Shown in pieces: positions 9,245 to 19,245 of a stretch of DNA of 64,000 bases. The notes beneath the pieces were generated by a model that saw nothing but the letters and a program-made list of their open reading frames with translations, did not search any database and was not told the origin of the DNA. The position numbers were made by a program, and so were the translations under genes. Each line of letters begins with the position of its first letter. Within the stretch, counting starts at the first letter, position 1. This DNA is from Polynucleobacter sp. IMCC 30228 (GTDB lineage: Bacteria; Pseudomonadota; Gammaproteobacteria; Burkholderiales; Burkholderiaceae): NCBI RefSeq assembly GCF_021395205.1, contig NZ_JAJVCS010000004.1, forward strand, positions 186,001 through 250,000, given 5' to 3'.

Positions 9245-9826
9245 ATGATTATAGTTATGAGTGAAAAAACTGCCCTAAGTACTGCTAGTGAGTCATTAAT
9301 TTGGATTGATATGGAAATGTCAGGACTTAAACCTGATAGTGATCGAATTCTGGAAATTGCCTTGGTCATTACCGATGCAAACTTGAACTTACTGGCTACC
9401 GCACCCGTTTTCGTAGTGCATCAAAGCGATGCAGTTTTAGACGGCATGGACTCTTGGAACACTGGCACCCACAGTAAATCTGGGCTAATCGATAAAGTCA
9501 AGGCCTCAGTGCTTGACGAAGCCATGGTTGAGCAGGCCGCCATCGATTTTCTTAAGCAATATCTGAAAGCGGGCGTTTCTCCTATGTGCGGCAATTCAAT
9601 TTGTCAAGACCGCCGTTTTATGGCGCGTTATATGCCAAAGCTCGAAGCGTTTTTTCATTATCGCAATGTGGATGTATCAACCATTAAAGAATTGGCGAAA
9701 CGCTGGCAACCCAATTTAATGAAAGGCTTTGCGAAGCAGCAAGCCCATACTGCTTTAGCGGATATTTTAGAATCGATTGAAGAGTTGAAGTATTACCGCG
9801 AAAAATTCTTTATTACCCCCAATTAG
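9245..9826 (+). CDS. orn: Oligoribonuclease
   Basis: DEDDh 3'-5' exoribonuclease that degrades 2-5 nt RNAs, including the dinucleotide pGpG. Motifs are complete: IWIDMEMSG (first D and E), [10 protein letters not shown] (second D) and AHTALADI (H and last D). An upstream open frame exists, but the family begins just before [11 protein letters not shown] chose the ATG at 9245 because GAAGG lies 7 bases before it, giving 193 residues; the ATG at 9257 (189 residues, MSEKTA) is the alternative. The gene is divergent from the M48 protease, whose start codon ends at 9241, so both promoters must lie inside the neighbouring coding regions. Confidence 0.95.
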   Translation: MIIVMSEKTALSTASESLIWIDMEMSGLKPDSDRILEIALVITDANLNLLATAPVFVVHQSDAVLDGMDSWNTGTHSKSGLIDKVKASVLDEAMVEQAAIDFLKQYLKAGVSPMCGNSICQDRRFMARYMPKLEAFFHYRNVDVSTIKELAKRWQPNLMKGFAKQQAHTALADILESIEELKYYREKFFITPN

Positions 9827-9864
9827 CGAATTAGCGCAAAAGCAGGGTCGCTTGACGGCAATCG

Positions 9865-10488
9865 CTATTTTTTCAATGCACTTTTTGGTCGAAAAGCTTT
9901 CACTACTGCTTCATTCGTTTCCATATAAGGCCCGCCAATGAGGTCTATGCAATAAGGTACTGCGGCAAAAATACCTGGAACCAGTACTTTGCCATCAGCA
10001 TCTTTAAGGCCTTCTAGCGTTTCTTGAATGGACTTCGGTTGCCCAGGTAAATTAATAATTAAAGCAGCATGGTCAACAATTTCACGCAAGACTGCAAGCT
10101 GCCGTGAAAGAATAGCGGTGGGTACAAAATGCAAGCTAATTTGCCGCATTTGTTCACCAAATCCAGGCATGATTTTTGTCCCCGCCTCTAAAGTCGCCTC
10201 GGGGGTAATATCGCGCCGAGAGGGGCCAGTGCCGCCAGTGGTGAGAACTAAATCGCAGGCATACTCATCGACCAGCTCAATTAAGGTGACGGTAATGAGT
10301 TCTTGGGTATCAGGGATGAGGCGCTCAACAAAAACATGGGGAGAGACTAGGGCCTGATCAAGCCAAGCGCGCAAGGCAGGAATGCCTTGATCGGTATATA
10401 CCCCTTGACTGGCTCGGTCGGAAACCGAGACCAAACCAATCTTCAGTTCATTGGGGGTACTGCGGTGCCAAGCTTCGGTATGCTTCAT
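9865..10488 (-). CDS. mog: Molybdopterin adenylyltransferase
   Basis: MogA/MoaB-fold protein of 207 residues that adenylylates molybdopterin before metal insertion by MoeA. It shows KIGLVSVSDRASQG at the start of the fold, the TTGGTGPSRRDITPEAT signature, MPGFGEQMR, LSRQL and the INLPGQPKSIQETLE loop. The extended C-terminal part (PYCIDLIGGPYMETN) favours Mog over MoaB. It converges with orn (38 bases) and is divergent from pmbA (26 bases). Other cofactor genes, moeA-mobA-moaA, lie about 6 kb further on the same strand, so the pathway is only partly clustered. Confidence 0.92.
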   Translation of the reverse strand: MKHTEAWHRSTPNELKIGLVSVSDRASQGVYTDQGIPALRAWLDQALVSPHVFVERLIPDTQELITVTLIELVDEYACDLVLTTGGTGPSRRDITPEATLEAGTKIMPGFGEQMRQISLHFVPTAILSRQLAVLREIVDHAALIINLPGQPKSIQETLEGLKDADGKVLVPGIFAAVPYCIDLIGGPYMETNEAVVKAFRPKSALKK

Positions 10489-10514
10489 ATCGCTATTCTA
10501 GCTATTATTAGGGT

Positions 10515-11861
10515 ATGTTTACCTATACTACTGAGCAATTTCAATTAATTGTGCAATTTATGCTGGCAGAAGCCAGTCGTTTAGGGGCGAGCGATGCCGC
10601 TGCAGAGATTTCTGAGGGCCATGGGCTAGCTGTAACCACCCGCAAGGGAGAAATTGAGACCATAGAGCAAAGCCTCGATAAACAAGTGGGGGTAAGTCTT
10701 TATTTGGGACAGCGACGCGGTAATGCAAGTACTAGCGACTTTTCACCGACCTCGCTACGGGCTACCGTCGAAGCCGCCTTTCATATAGCTCAACATACTG
10801 CCGAGGATGATTGTGCAGGTCTCCCAGAGTATGATTTGCTTGAAAAAAATCCCCTGAATCTCGATTTATTTCATCCTTGGGATATTGAAGCCATAGACGC
10901 TATTGAAATAGCACGCTCTGCCGAGGCGGCTGCATTTGCAGTGAGCCCCCAAATTCAAAATAGTGATGGCGCTTCTGTCTCAACGCATCAAGGTCATTTT
11001 ATTTTGGCTAGTAGCCAAGGGTTTTTAGGCGGCTATGCCTATTCACGCCACTTTATTTCATGTGCACCCATCGCGAGTACAACGGGCAAAAGACCGTCTA
11101 TGCAGCGTGACGATTGGTATTCCAGCTCACGTATTCCAACTCAATTAGCTCCGCCCGCCGAAATTGGGCGCTATGCAGCTCAGCGTGCCTTGGCTCGCCT
11201 CAAAGCACGGTCAATTCGCACGCAGCGTTGCCCCGTTATTTTTGAGGCGCCAGTGGCCGCTGGTTTATTAGGCTCTTTTGTGCAGGCTGTTTCTGGGGGC
11301 GCTTTATATCGGCGCTCGAGTTTTTTATTAGATAGTTTGGGTAAAGCTGTTTTGGCAAGTCACCTTAGCTTATATGAAGATCCACATATTCCTGGTATTA
11401 GCGGTAGTGCACCATTCGATGAAGAGGGTGTTAAAACACAGGCTCGCACGGTAGTTGCAAACGGTGTTCTGCAAGCTTATTTTTTATCGACTTACACCGC
11501 ACGAAAATTAGGCCTTCAAAGTACTGGCAATGCAGGTGGCTCACATCATCTTCGCTTGGCGAGTAACAATACCGTATCGGGCGGTTTACCCGCACTACTG
11601 AAGGCGATGGGTACCGGCCTACTCGTGACCGAATTAATGGGTCAAGGGGTCAATTATGTCACTGGCGATTACTCGCGCGGAGCCTTTGGTTACTGGGTCG
11701 AGCAGGGAGAAATTCAATATCCAGTTGAAGAAATTACGATTGCGGGTAATTTACGCGAAATGTTGCTTGATATTCAAATGGTGGGCAGTGATGTTTTAGT
11801 GCGAGGCTCGAAGGAGTCGGGCTCACTCCTCATTGGCTCAATGACTATTGGTGGTAAATAA
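10515..11861 (+). CDS. pmbA: Metalloprotease-associated protein PmbA (TldE)
   Basis: A 448-residue member of the TldD/PmbA family; in E. coli PmbA (TldE) and TldD form a heterodimeric protease that matures microcin B17 and degrades CcdA. Recognisable family segments are an N-terminal region with KGEIETIEQS and VGVSLYLGQRRGNAST, then SGSAPFDEEGV, STYTARKLGLQSTGNAGG and the C-terminal FGYWVEQGEIQYPVEEITIAGNL. The HExxxH zinc motif of TldD is absent, as expected for PmbA. The TldD partner is not in this window. It converges with folA, 22 bases apart. Confidence 0.94.
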   Translation: MFTYTTEQFQLIVQFMLAEASRLGASDAAAEISEGHGLAVTTRKGEIETIEQSLDKQVGVSLYLGQRRGNASTSDFSPTSLRATVEAAFHIAQHTAEDDCAGLPEYDLLEKNPLNLDLFHPWDIEAIDAIEIARSAEAAAFAVSPQIQNSDGASVSTHQGHFILASSQGFLGGYAYSRHFISCAPIASTTGKRPSMQRDDWYSSSRIPTQLAPPAEIGRYAAQRALARLKARSIRTQRCPVIFEAPVAAGLLGSFVQAVSGGALYRRSSFLLDSLGKAVLASHLSLYEDPHIPGISGSAPFDEEGVKTQARTVVANGVLQAYFLSTYTARKLGLQSTGNAGGSHHLRLASNNTVSGGLPALLKAMGTGLLVTELMGQGVNYVTGDYSRGAFGYWVEQGEIQYPVEEITIAGNLREMLLDIQMVGSDVLVRGSKESGSLLIGSMTIGGK

Positions 11862-11883
11862 GCCAGTGCGTTTATTTGCGCAA

Positions 11884-12372
11884 CTATTTTTTGCGCTCTA
11901 GCGTTAAAAAACGGAAATGAATTTCCCCTTCTTGACCTTCGACACATTCGATTTCCTGCCAATTTTGTGGGTCAGGAACTGCAAAAAAAGTATCTCCAGT
12001 AATATCTAGATCAATTTCGGTAAGATAAAGTTGGTCGGCTTTTGCAAAAGCCTGGGTAAATAATTGTTGGCCACCAATAATGAATACCCGCGGAACGTCA
12101 GCAAGCTGCTTCAGGGCATCGTCTAGCGAATGCATCACTTCCGCCCCAGCTAATTGCAAGTCGGTATTACGACTGATAACCAAGTTCCGCCGTCCTGGTA
12201 ATGGCCGGCCAATAGAATCCCAAGTCTTTCGCCCCATAATAATGGGATGCCCCATAGTGACGCGTTTAAAGAATTGCAAGTCAGCAGAAATCTTCCAGGG
12301 TATTTGATTGTCTTTGCCAATGACGTGGTTACGGGTGCGAGCAACGATAAAAGCAATGGCTGGATTAGTCAT
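11884..12372 (-). CDS. folA: Dihydrofolate reductase
   Basis: Reduces dihydrofolate to tetrahydrofolate with NADPH. The 162-residue product is typical for the family: IGKDNQIPWKISADLQFFK (substrate loop), GHPIIMGRKTWDSIGRPLPGR (cofactor site), then RVFIIGGQQLF and YLTEID. It lies 11 bases downstream of thyA on the same strand. That pairing is functional, because thymidylate synthase consumes methylene-tetrahydrofolate and releases dihydrofolate, which FolA recycles. Confidence 0.97.
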   Translation of the reverse strand: MTNPAIAFIVARTRNHVIGKDNQIPWKISADLQFFKRVTMGHPIIMGRKTWDSIGRPLPGRRNLVISRNTDLQLAGAEVMHSLDDALKQLADVPRVFIIGGQQLFTQAFAKADQLYLTEIDLDITGDTFFAVPDPQNWQEIECVEGQEGEIHFRFLTLERKK

Positions 12373-12383
12373 ATTCGATTGGT

Positions 12384-13178
12384 TTAGATGGCGACAGGAG
12401 CCTTGATATGGGAATGAGACTGATAGTTCAGTACTTCAAAATCGTCAAACTCATAGTCAAATAAGGAAGCGGGCTTACGGCGAAATTGCAATGTAGGCAG
12501 AGGAAAGGGTTCACGCGCTAATTGCATTTCTACTTGGGCTAAATGATTGTTATACAGATGGCAATCGCCACCGGTCCAAATAAAGTCTCCCACTTCTAAA
12601 TTAGCTTGCTGAGCAACCATATGGGTAAGGACTGCATAACTGGCTATATTAAAAGGTACGCCAAGGAAAATATCAGCGCTACGCTGATAGAGTTGACACG
12701 ATAGCTTATTGTTCGCGACATAAAATTGAAAGAAGGCATGACAGGGGGCGAGTGCCATGCGAGGAATGTCTGCTACATTCCACGCCGACACAATCATTCG
12801 GCGTGAGTCGGGGTTCGATTGTAGGGTTGCCATGAGCTCTTGAATTTGATCAATATGTTGGCCATTTGGCGCTGGCCATGAGCGCCACTGATAGCCATAA
12901 ATAGGGCCGAGTTCGCCATCGGGTGCAGCCCACTCATCCCAAATAGAAACGCCACGGTCTTTCAGCCACTGATTATTTGTACTTCCATTCAGAAACCACA
13001 GTAATTCATACACAATCGATTTGAGGTGGAGTTTTTTGGTAGTGACCATGGGAAAACCCGCAGCCAAATCGAAACGCATTTGATAGCCAAAAATCGATTT
13101 GGTCCCAGTACCAGTGCGATCAGCCTTATCAACGCCTTGTACCAATACTGCTTTCATTAAGTCATGGTATTGGTGCAT
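12384..13178 (-). CDS. thyA: Thymidylate synthase
   Basis: Converts dUMP to dTMP using methylene-tetrahydrofolate. At 264 residues it has exactly the E. coli length. The nucleophilic cysteine is C146 in [12 protein letters not shown]; also visible are GTGTKSIFG near the start, YGYQWRSW, the dUMP-binding [17 protein letters not shown], and the C-terminal SHIKAPVAI, which ends with the conserved hydrophobic tail that closes the active site. It is transcribed into folA with an 11-base gap and lies 20 bases after the ferredoxin reductase gene. Confidence 0.98.
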   Translation of the reverse strand: MHQYHDLMKAVLVQGVDKADRTGTGTKSIFGYQMRFDLAAGFPMVTTKKLHLKSIVYELLWFLNGSTNNQWLKDRGVSIWDEWAAPDGELGPIYGYQWRSWPAPNGQHIDQIQELMATLQSNPDSRRMIVSAWNVADIPRMALAPCHAFFQFYVANNKLSCQLYQRSADIFLGVPFNIASYAVLTHMVAQQANLEVGDFIWTGGDCHLYNNHLAQVEMQLAREPFPLPTLQFRRKPASLFDYEFDDFEVLNYQSHSHIKAPVAI

Positions 13179-13198
13179 TAGCAGCTGTCTTTAAGCAA

Positions 13199-14245
13199 TT
13201 AATCAAAAATAGGCGATTCAACACCAAGGACTTTATGTAACTTAGTTGAGGTGGTGGTGTATTGCAGGTGCACCTTTTTATCAGGATAAATATATTGCAC
13301 ACACCCGAATGCCGCCAAGGCGGCTTCATGAAAACCTGACAAGATCAGTTTTTTCTTGCCTGGATAGATATTGATGTCACCCACCGCAAAGATGCCGGGA
13401 ACGGTTGTTTCAAAGCGCTCGGTATCGACGGTAAGTTGCTTGCGATCAATACCTAAGCCCCAATTAGCAATGGGGCCCAATTTGGGTGAAAGGCCAAAGA
13501 AAACTAGTAAAACATCGAGTGGCATCCGCCGCGTAACCCCATCACTACCAGTGACTTTAATTTCCCTTAGGTGGCCATCGCGTTCTTCGAAGCCGGTAAT
13601 TTGTCCAACCTCAAATTGCATTTCATAGTTGGCACATAACTCCTTCATTTTTGCTACTGAGCTAGGCGCAGCTTTAAAACCATCGCGGCGATGAATTAAG
13701 ATGACACTTTCCGCTTTACCAACAAAATTGAGTGCCCAATCGAGAGCGGAATCGCCGCCACCACAAATGACGATATTTTTGCCAGCAAATTGGGTTGGAT
13801 CTTTGACGCGATAAAACAGTTGTTTATTTTCGAACGCTTCAATGCCATCAATTTTAATGGTGCGCGCTTGAAATGAGCCCACACCAGCGGCAATAAAAAT
13901 TGTTTTCGTGATGAGATGAGTGCCTAAAGTAGTGCGCAGATCGAAGCGGCCATCGCTGCGTTTTTCTACCTCAGTCACTTCTTGCCCCAAATGAAATTGG
14001 GCGCCAAAAGGCTCAATTTGTTTCATTAAATTATCGGTGAGCTCTTGCCCGGTACACATGGGTACAGCGGGGATATCGTAAATAGGCTTATCAGGATATA
14101 ACTCCACGCATTGGCCACCGACGACCGGCAAAGAGTCGATTACATGGGCTTTAATTTCTAAAAGGCCAAGCTCAAAGACTTGAAAAAGTCCAACGGGTCC
14201 GGCGCCAATAATGACGGCATCGGCTTCAATAGGGGGGAGTGACAC
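13199..14245 (-). CDS. Ferredoxin--NADP+ reductase, thioredoxin reductase-like type
   Basis: FAD- and NADPH-binding flavoprotein of 348 residues in the FNR class that resembles thioredoxin reductase but lacks its CxxC redox disulphide. It has the FAD motif [17 protein letters not shown], a [17 protein letters not shown] segment, the NADPH motif [14 protein letters not shown], and the [15 protein letters not shown] segment near the C-terminus. It probably reduces the 7Fe ferredoxin encoded 29 bases upstream on the same strand. In Burkholderiales this pair is thought to supply low-potential electrons for iron-sulphur or oxygenase chemistry; the partner reaction here is inferred. Confidence 0.93.
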   Translation of the reverse strand: MSLPPIEADAVIIGAGPVGLFQVFELGLLEIKAHVIDSLPVVGGQCVELYPDKPIYDIPAVPMCTGQELTDNLMKQIEPFGAQFHLGQEVTEVEKRSDGRFDLRTTLGTHLITKTIFIAAGVGSFQARTIKIDGIEAFENKQLFYRVKDPTQFAGKNIVICGGGDSALDWALNFVGKAESVILIHRRDGFKAAPSSVAKMKELCANYEMQFEVGQITGFEERDGHLREIKVTGSDGVTRRMPLDVLLVFFGLSPKLGPIANWGLGIDRKQLTVDTERFETTVPGIFAVGDINIYPGKKKLILSGFHEAALAAFGCVQYIYPDKKVHLQYTTTSTKLHKVLGVESPIFD

Positions 14246-14274
14246 AAATAGTCCTAAAAAGTGCAGCTCACAGT

Positions 14275-14598
14275 TTACTTAACTAATTCGTTAAGTTTAT
14301 CTTTAACGTCTTGCCATTCATCGGCATCAGCTAACGGCGCCTTTGATTTGGTAATTGAAGGCCAGAGGCGAGACAGTTCAACGTTGAGTTGAATAAACGC
14401 TTGTTGATCTCCAGGTACGTCATCCTCTGCATAAATGGCATTCACAGGGCATTCGGGAACGCAGACCGCGCAATCGATGCACTCATCAGGATCGATTGAG
14501 AGAAAATTAGGGCCTTCGCGGAAACAGTCTACGGGGCAAACATCAACGCAATCGGTATATTTGCAACGGATACAGGATTCAGTAACAACGTAAGTCAT
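14275..14598 (-). CDS. fdxA: 7Fe ferredoxin
   Basis: A 107-residue ferredoxin starting [17 protein letters not shown]. The cysteine pattern fits one 3Fe-4S and one 4Fe-4S cluster as in Azotobacter FdI: C9, C17 and C50 for the 3Fe site, and C21, C40, C43 and C46 for the 4Fe site, with the C-terminal extension ([20 protein letters not shown]) found in the FdxA group. The open frame extends upstream of this ATG, but the family begins here. It is followed by its probable reductase gene. The 110 bases upstream, shared with the divergent dehydrogenase gene, must hold both promoters; I could not place them. Confidence 0.96.
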   Translation of the reverse strand: MTYVVTESCIRCKYTDCVDVCPVDCFREGPNFLSIDPDECIDCAVCVPECPVNAIYAEDDVPGDQQAFIQLNVELSRLWPSITKSKAPLADADEWQDVKDKLNELVK

Positions 14599-14708
14599 GA
14601 TTTTAGGTCGATAAATAAAAGCCCATAAAAGGCGGATACTTGATTTTAGCCGAAATGAAGCTAAAAGCGCCAAGCACCCCAATTTCCAGCTTGTTGTAAA
14701 GTTTAGGG

Positions 14709-15698
14709 ATGAATACAAGCCACAAACCCAAAATCTTAGTTGCTAGGTCAATTTTCCCCGATGCTTTGGCTGCTTTGCATGAGTCTTTTGAAGTCATCGA
14801 TAATCAGGCCGATCGTGTGTTCACGCCAGCCGAACTGCAAAAATACTTAAGCGAAGTCGATGCGGCCCTGGTAGCCGGCAGCGAACGGATCGATGCGAAC
14901 GCATTGGCCCAGGCAAAAAAACTAAAAATTGTTGCCAATATTTCGGTTGGCTATAACAATTTTGATGTACCCGCCATTACTGCCGCAGGTGTGATGGCGA
15001 CAAATACACCTGATGTTTTGACGAATACCACCGCTGATTTTGGGTTTGCGCTATTGATGGCTACGGCGCGGCGCGTTACTGAATCTGAACATTGGATTCG
15101 TAATGGTCAATGGGACCAATGGTCGATTACCAACAACCCTTTAGGTATGGATATTCATGGCAGTACTTTGGGCATTATTGGTATGGGCCGGATCGGTCAA
15201 GGGATTGCAAAACGGGCTTTAGGTTTCGGCATGAAAGTGATTTATAACAATCGTCGGCGCTTACCCGAGGCCGATGAAATGGCCTGTGGAGCCACGTATG
15301 TTGATAAAGAGAGCTTGCTCCGTCAAGCTGATCATGTCATTTTAGTTTTGCCTTATTCCGCTGACAATCATCACACCATAGGCGCAAAAGAAATTGCGCT
15401 GATGAAGCCTACCGCGACATTAGTAAATATTGCGCGGGGCGGGATCGTAGATGATGTAGCTCTGGCACAAGCCTTACGAGAAAAGAAAATTTTTGCCGCT
15501 GGCCTCGATGTGTTTGAAGGTGAGCCCGTTGTGCACCCTGATTTATTAAAACTCAGTAATGTGGTGTTGGCGCCGCATATTGCTAGTGGTACAGAAAAAA
15601 CGCGGCGCGCAATGGTTGATTTAGCGATTCAAAATGTGCGCGCTGCTTTGGCAGGTGATAGGCCGCCCAGCTTGATTAATCCTGAAGTACTGAAGTAA
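14709..15698 (+). CDS. D-2-hydroxyacid dehydrogenase, glyoxylate/hydroxypyruvate reductase type
   Basis: NAD(P)-dependent dehydrogenase of 329 residues. The Rossmann motif is [13 protein letters not shown] (about residues 156-168). The catalytic Arg, Glu and His of the D-isomer-specific family are in [19 protein letters not shown] and LAPHIASGT. The motif set resembles GhrB, which reduces glyoxylate and hydroxypyruvate, but related enzymes act on gluconate or other 2-keto acids and the sequence cannot separate them. It stands alone, divergent from fdxA and convergent with a small membrane protein gene. Confidence 0.9.
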   Translation: MNTSHKPKILVARSIFPDALAALHESFEVIDNQADRVFTPAELQKYLSEVDAALVAGSERIDANALAQAKKLKIVANISVGYNNFDVPAITAAGVMATNTPDVLTNTTADFGFALLMATARRVTESEHWIRNGQWDQWSITNNPLGMDIHGSTLGIIGMGRIGQGIAKRALGFGMKVIYNNRRRLPEADEMACGATYVDKESLLRQADHVILVLPYSADNHHTIGAKEIALMKPTATLVNIARGGIVDDVALAQALREKKIFAAGLDVFEGEPVVHPDLLKLSNVVLAPHIASGTEKTRRAMVDLAIQNVRAALAGDRPPSLINPEVLK

Positions 15699-15755
15699 TT
15701 ATTTTTATTGATTGGCCAAAAGAATTCACAGCGAGCGTATTTTCTGCATTAATAA

Positions 15756-16049
15756 TCAGTCATTGGTTTCTTCGGGCACCTCTTTCAAGGCTAACTCGAT
15801 ACCGCCGAAATTATTGGCAACCCAGTTATAAACCTTGCAGGCTACCCAAAGCAAGCCAAAGCCAAGAACAGCATTAAGAATAAGAGCAGACAGCACTGTA
15901 AATCCCGGTATTGCGCCATCACGAATAAAGGCAACAAAGAGGGCTAAAAGCACGATTGGAACTGAAAAGCATAAGTAAACCAAAACTAAGGTTTTGGCGG
16001 TATGCATAGGATCAAGGAAGGTTATTTCTTTTTTAGTTAATTTCATCAT
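15756..16049 (-). CDS. Small two-helix membrane protein
   Basis: A 97-residue protein with a short charged N-terminus (MMKLTKKEITFLDP), two hydrophobic segments at about residues 20-45 and 52-75, and a soluble tail NWVANNFGGIELALKEVPEE. The tail loosely recalls the DUF3566 membrane family, but I would not assign it. Start could be the first or second Met. It lies 9 bases downstream of moeA on the same strand and is probably the last gene of the moaA-mobA-moeA unit, which is positional evidence only. No function can be proposed. Confidence 0.65.
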   Translation of the reverse strand: MMKLTKKEITFLDPMHTAKTLVLVYLCFSVPIVLLALFVAFIRDGAIPGFTVLSALILNAVLGFGLLWVACKVYNWVANNFGGIELALKEVPEETND

Positions 16050-16058
16050 GCCGTAATC

Positions 16059-17390
16059 TTAAAGCAGTCCTTCAAAAATCTCTACATTAACTAAATCACC
16101 AACCTGAATATTGCCTTGTTCCGCCGGCAAAACAATAAAGCAGTTGGCTTCACTCATCGAGCGTAAGATGCCTGCTCCTTGGCTGCCAGTAGTCCGAACT
16201 GTGGCTTGCCCAGCATCATCAAGCGTAACAATACCCCGTTGAAATTCGGTGCGCCCGGGTTTTTTTCGAATTGCTTCGCCAGAGCGCACTTGAATGGTGG
16301 GGACAGCGGTCTGGGTTGCGCCATTCAATTGCAGTAGCGCCGCGCGGACGAACTGATAAAACGTCACCATCACCGCTACTGGATTGCCTGGTAAGCCGAA
16401 AAATAAGGTACTATTTTTAGCTTCTGGAGAGTTGGCAGCGTCCGCCAGCGGTTTTAGTACTCCAAAAGCCATCGGCCTACCTGGGCGCATCGCAATCTGC
16501 CAAAAGCCAATATCACCCAACTCTTGCAGGACTTGCTTGGTAAAGTCTGCCTCACCAACGGAGACGCCACCCGATGAAATGAGCACATCAGCCTTTAAGG
16601 TTGCGGCACAAAAGGCTTTTTTTAAGGCCACTGGATCGTCTTGCACAATTCCGCAATCGATTATCTCTAAATTGAGGCGAGTGAGCAGGCCAATAAGGCT
16701 ATACCGGTTGCTATCGTAGACGCTACCGGTATCAAGTGCTTGGCCAAGGCTCCGTAATTCATTGCCAGAGGAGATAATGGCAACCCGTATTTTGTTACGC
16801 ACGGATAGGGTTTTAATCCCCAAAGAGGCAGCTAAACCCAAATCAGATGGCCGCAAAATACGTCCCGCAGGAATGGCAACTTGGCCTAAACGCAAATCTT
16901 CGCCCCGTAGCCGACGATTTTCTCCCACCCTTACGGCGTTAGCCGGAAATAGCAATTCATTTTCGTGAGCGGCGTTAGAGATGATTTCTGTAATGCGCTC
17001 TTGAGGAATAACGGTATCGCAGCCGGCAGGCATGAGTGCGCCAGTCATTATTTTGATGCATTCATGAGCGCCCAATTGACCCAAGAACGGTTTTCCAGCG
17101 AACGCCGTACCAACGATTTTTAATTTTTTTTGCCCTGCATGAGCAGCTTCATTGACGTGACCTTGAAAAGCATAACCATCCATCGCGGAATTATCTGCGT
17201 TGGGAACATGCATTGGCGATAAAAGATCTTCAGCCAGAATACGATTAACCGCATTTTCAAGTGCAATCGTTTCGCTCTGAAGCCCCCCATTTTTTGTGCG
17301 TACCTCTTCGTTTATTTGGGTAATTAATGCACTGATAATACGGCGGGTCTCGATAACGGATAAGGAGCTAGTGGGGGTATTGAGGGTCAT
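16059..17390 (-). CDS. moeA: Molybdopterin molybdenumtransferase MoeA
   Basis: Inserts molybdate into adenylylated molybdopterin made by Mog, giving active molybdenum cofactor. The 443-residue product has the family motifs in order: ADNSAMDGYAF, KIMTGALMPAGCDTVIPQE, SSGNEL, SSGGVSVGEADF and GLPGNPVAV, followed by the C-terminal beta-barrel domain (RKKPGRTEFQRG). The MoeA GTG/ATG order is clear: its start overlaps the mobA stop by four bases. The three genes moaA-mobA-moeA form a compact minus-strand operon. Confidence 0.95.
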   Translation of the reverse strand: MTLNTPTSSLSVIETRRIISALITQINEEVRTKNGGLQSETIALENAVNRILAEDLLSPMHVPNADNSAMDGYAFQGHVNEAAHAGQKKLKIVGTAFAGKPFLGQLGAHECIKIMTGALMPAGCDTVIPQERITEIISNAAHENELLFPANAVRVGENRRLRGEDLRLGQVAIPAGRILRPSDLGLAASLGIKTLSVRNKIRVAIISSGNELRSLGQALDTGSVYDSNRYSLIGLLTRLNLEIIDCGIVQDDPVALKKAFCAATLKADVLISSGGVSVGEADFTKQVLQELGDIGFWQIAMRPGRPMAFGVLKPLADAANSPEAKNSTLFFGLPGNPVAVMVTFYQFVRAALLQLNGATQTAVPTIQVRSGEAIRKKPGRTEFQRGIVTLDDAGQATVRTTGSQGAGILRSMSEANCFIVLPAEQGNIQVGDLVNVEIFEGLL

Positions 17391-18070
17391 GTTTTTATTT
17401 GGGACTGCACCGCAATTTTGTTTTGCTTCTCGAGGTGCGCCAATGTTTCTAGCGAGGCTAGCTCTGCGGGTGTATTGGCATTTGCAAAGGCCTGTTCATT
17501 TTCAAAAAGTACGGCACTACTATTGACATTTTCAAACCAGCGGTCAATTTTCCGCGCACCACTTGCTAAAAATTCTGCAAGCGATAATTGAACCGTTTTT
17601 TTCATGAGGCAGAAAACGGCTTGATTCCATTGATGCCCGGTGTTATCAATACTGCATGCGTATACTAAATCAAATGGACCGCGCAGTAATTCAGCGCTTA
17701 AGCGTGCGCCTAAATCAAGCGGAAAGAGCGGTGAATCACATGGCACGGTAAGGAGATATTCAGTTTGACAATGGCGCAGACCAGCCATAAAACCTGCGAG
17801 CGGACCAAAATAAGATGGTGCAGATTCAACCGCACTGTCATCGGCAATAACAGGGTAGCCATAGCTTGCATAACGCATGTGATTGCGATTGGCATTAATT
17901 AGGATCGTGCTTACCTGATCTTGAAGGCGGGTTAACGCAGTCTCGATCAGGGGTTTTTCTAGGTAGGGTATTAAGCCTTTATCACTTCCGCCCATCCGCT
18001 CTGCTCGACCCCCTGCCAGGACTAAGCCCGTGATTACTAAGGGCGGTAATGAAGCTATGATTGCTGCCAT
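17387..18070 (-). CDS. mobA: Molybdenum cofactor guanylyltransferase MobA
   Basis: Attaches GMP to molybdenum cofactor, forming the bis-MGD used by DMSO-reductase-family enzymes. The 227-residue protein shows the nucleotidyltransferase P-loop-like motif VLAGGRAERMGGSDKGLIPY near residue 18, INANRN, PVIADD, GPLAGFMAGL and VPCDSP. Its presence predicts that the organism has at least one bis-MGD enzyme, such as a formate dehydrogenase or nitrate reductase, none of which is in this window. It sits between moaA (12-base gap) and moeA (4-base overlap). Confidence 0.92.
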   Translation of the reverse strand: MAAIIASLPPLVITGLVLAGGRAERMGGSDKGLIPYLEKPLIETALTRLQDQVSTILINANRNHMRYASYGYPVIADDSAVESAPSYFGPLAGFMAGLRHCQTEYLLTVPCDSPLFPLDLGARLSAELLRGPFDLVYACSIDNTGHQWNQAVFCLMKKTVQLSLAEFLASGARKIDRWFENVNSSAVLFENEQAFANANTPAELASLETLAHLEKQNKIAVQSQIKT

Positions 18071-18082
18071 TCGGGATTGAGC

Positions 18083-19204
18083 CTAGCCACCGATATAAGA
18101 CATTTCAACCTTACGACCAGTTGAATTTCCGATGGGAGTGTGTGAACCTCGGATTTCAGAATAGTGATCATCACGTTTAGCCCAAGTATTCATGATGGCA
18201 TTCGCAATTTCTAAATCACTCTTGCCGGAGCGAAGCAGAGCTTTGAAATCGACGCCTTGATGCGCAAATAGACATAAAAAAAGATGTCCATCGGTTGAGA
18301 GCCTAGCACGGGTACAGGTATGGCAAAAGGTTTGCGTCACACTAGAAATCACCCCAATTTCACCAGCGCCGTCGGCATAGCGCCAGCGTTGCGCAACTTC
18401 ACCGACATAGTTTGGTTCTAGTGATTGCAAGGGAAACTCAGCATGAATTTGGTTGATGACTTCTCGCGAAGGCAATACCTCAGCCATATTCCAACCATTC
18501 GAACTTCCCACATCCATAAACTCAATGAAGCGTAGGGTAATACCAGAGTTACGAAAATGCCGCACCATTGGCAAAATCTCCTGCTCATTAACCCCTTTCT
18601 TAACGACCATATTAACCTTGATGGATTTAAAGCCAGCCTCTTTTGCTGCCTCAATACCATCCAGTACCTCGTCAACTGCAAAATCAACATCATTCATCGC
18701 TTTAAAAACAGGATCACTTAATGCATCGAGACTAACTGTAATGCGTTGTAAGCCCGCATTTTTTAAGAGCTGCGCTTTTTTTCTTAAGAGGCTACCATTC
18801 GTTGTGAGAGTGAGATCTAATTTTTGCCCTGCTGGCGTGTTAACTTGGGCGAGCATCGCCACTAAAGCCTCTAAATTTTTTCGTAAAAGCGGCTCGCCTC
18901 CTGTAAGGCGAATTTTTTCTACACCCAGACTGGCAAAGATTTGCGTCATGCGGGTGATTTCCTCAAAACGCAGTAAGGCATCTTGCGCTAAATACGGATA
19001 GTTTTGATCGAAGACCGATTTCGGCATGCAATAAGTGCAACGAAAATTACAGCGATCCGTTACTGAAATGCGTAAGTCACGTAATTGCCGCTGACGTAAG
19101 TCAGTTGTTTCAGAATGGACCCCTTGCAATACTGTTGGAATTGCCGCTGAGGCACCAACAGTATTGCTGATGGGAATAATGCGCGAATAGGCTCGATCAA
19201 CCAT
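18083..19204 (-). CDS. moaA: GTP 3',8-cyclase MoaA
   Basis: Radical SAM enzyme that, with MoaC, turns GTP into cyclic pyranopterin monophosphate. The 373-residue product has the radical SAM cluster C52-x3-C56-x2-C59 in [13 protein letters not shown], the [11 protein letters not shown] motif, and the second-cluster cysteines in [21 protein letters not shown]. The chain ends in Gly-Gly (SYIGG), the C-terminal tail that reaches into the active site in MoaA. About 40 residues precede the core, longer than E. coli, so the start may be further in. It is first in the moaA-mobA-moeA unit, 41 bases downstream of rne. Confidence 0.96.
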   Translation of the reverse strand: MVDRAYSRIIPISNTVGASAAIPTVLQGVHSETTDLRQRQLRDLRISVTDRCNFRCTYCMPKSVFDQNYPYLAQDALLRFEEITRMTQIFASLGVEKIRLTGGEPLLRKNLEALVAMLAQVNTPAGQKLDLTLTTNGSLLRKKAQLLKNAGLQRITVSLDALSDPVFKAMNDVDFAVDEVLDGIEAAKEAGFKSIKVNMVVKKGVNEQEILPMVRHFRNSGITLRFIEFMDVGSSNGWNMAEVLPSREVINQIHAEFPLQSLEPNYVGEVAQRWRYADGAGEIGVISSVTQTFCHTCTRARLSTDGHLFLCLFAHQGVDFKALLRSGKSDLEIANAIMNTWAKRDDHYSEIRGSHTPIGNSTGRKVEMSYIGG

Positions 19205-19245
19205 AGCTAAATAAGTTTATACCTAGTCTATTGAGTATTACCAGA

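Noticed and set aside
18453-19001. Long open frame of 182 codons antisense to moaA
   Set aside because: It mirrors a well-conserved radical SAM gene and its translation is rich in Ser, Lys and Arg without any recognisable motif; it is a shadow of moaA codon use.
19205-19245. Molybdenum cofactor riboswitch before moaA
   Set aside because: Only 41 bases separate rne and moaA, too short for the known aptamer.
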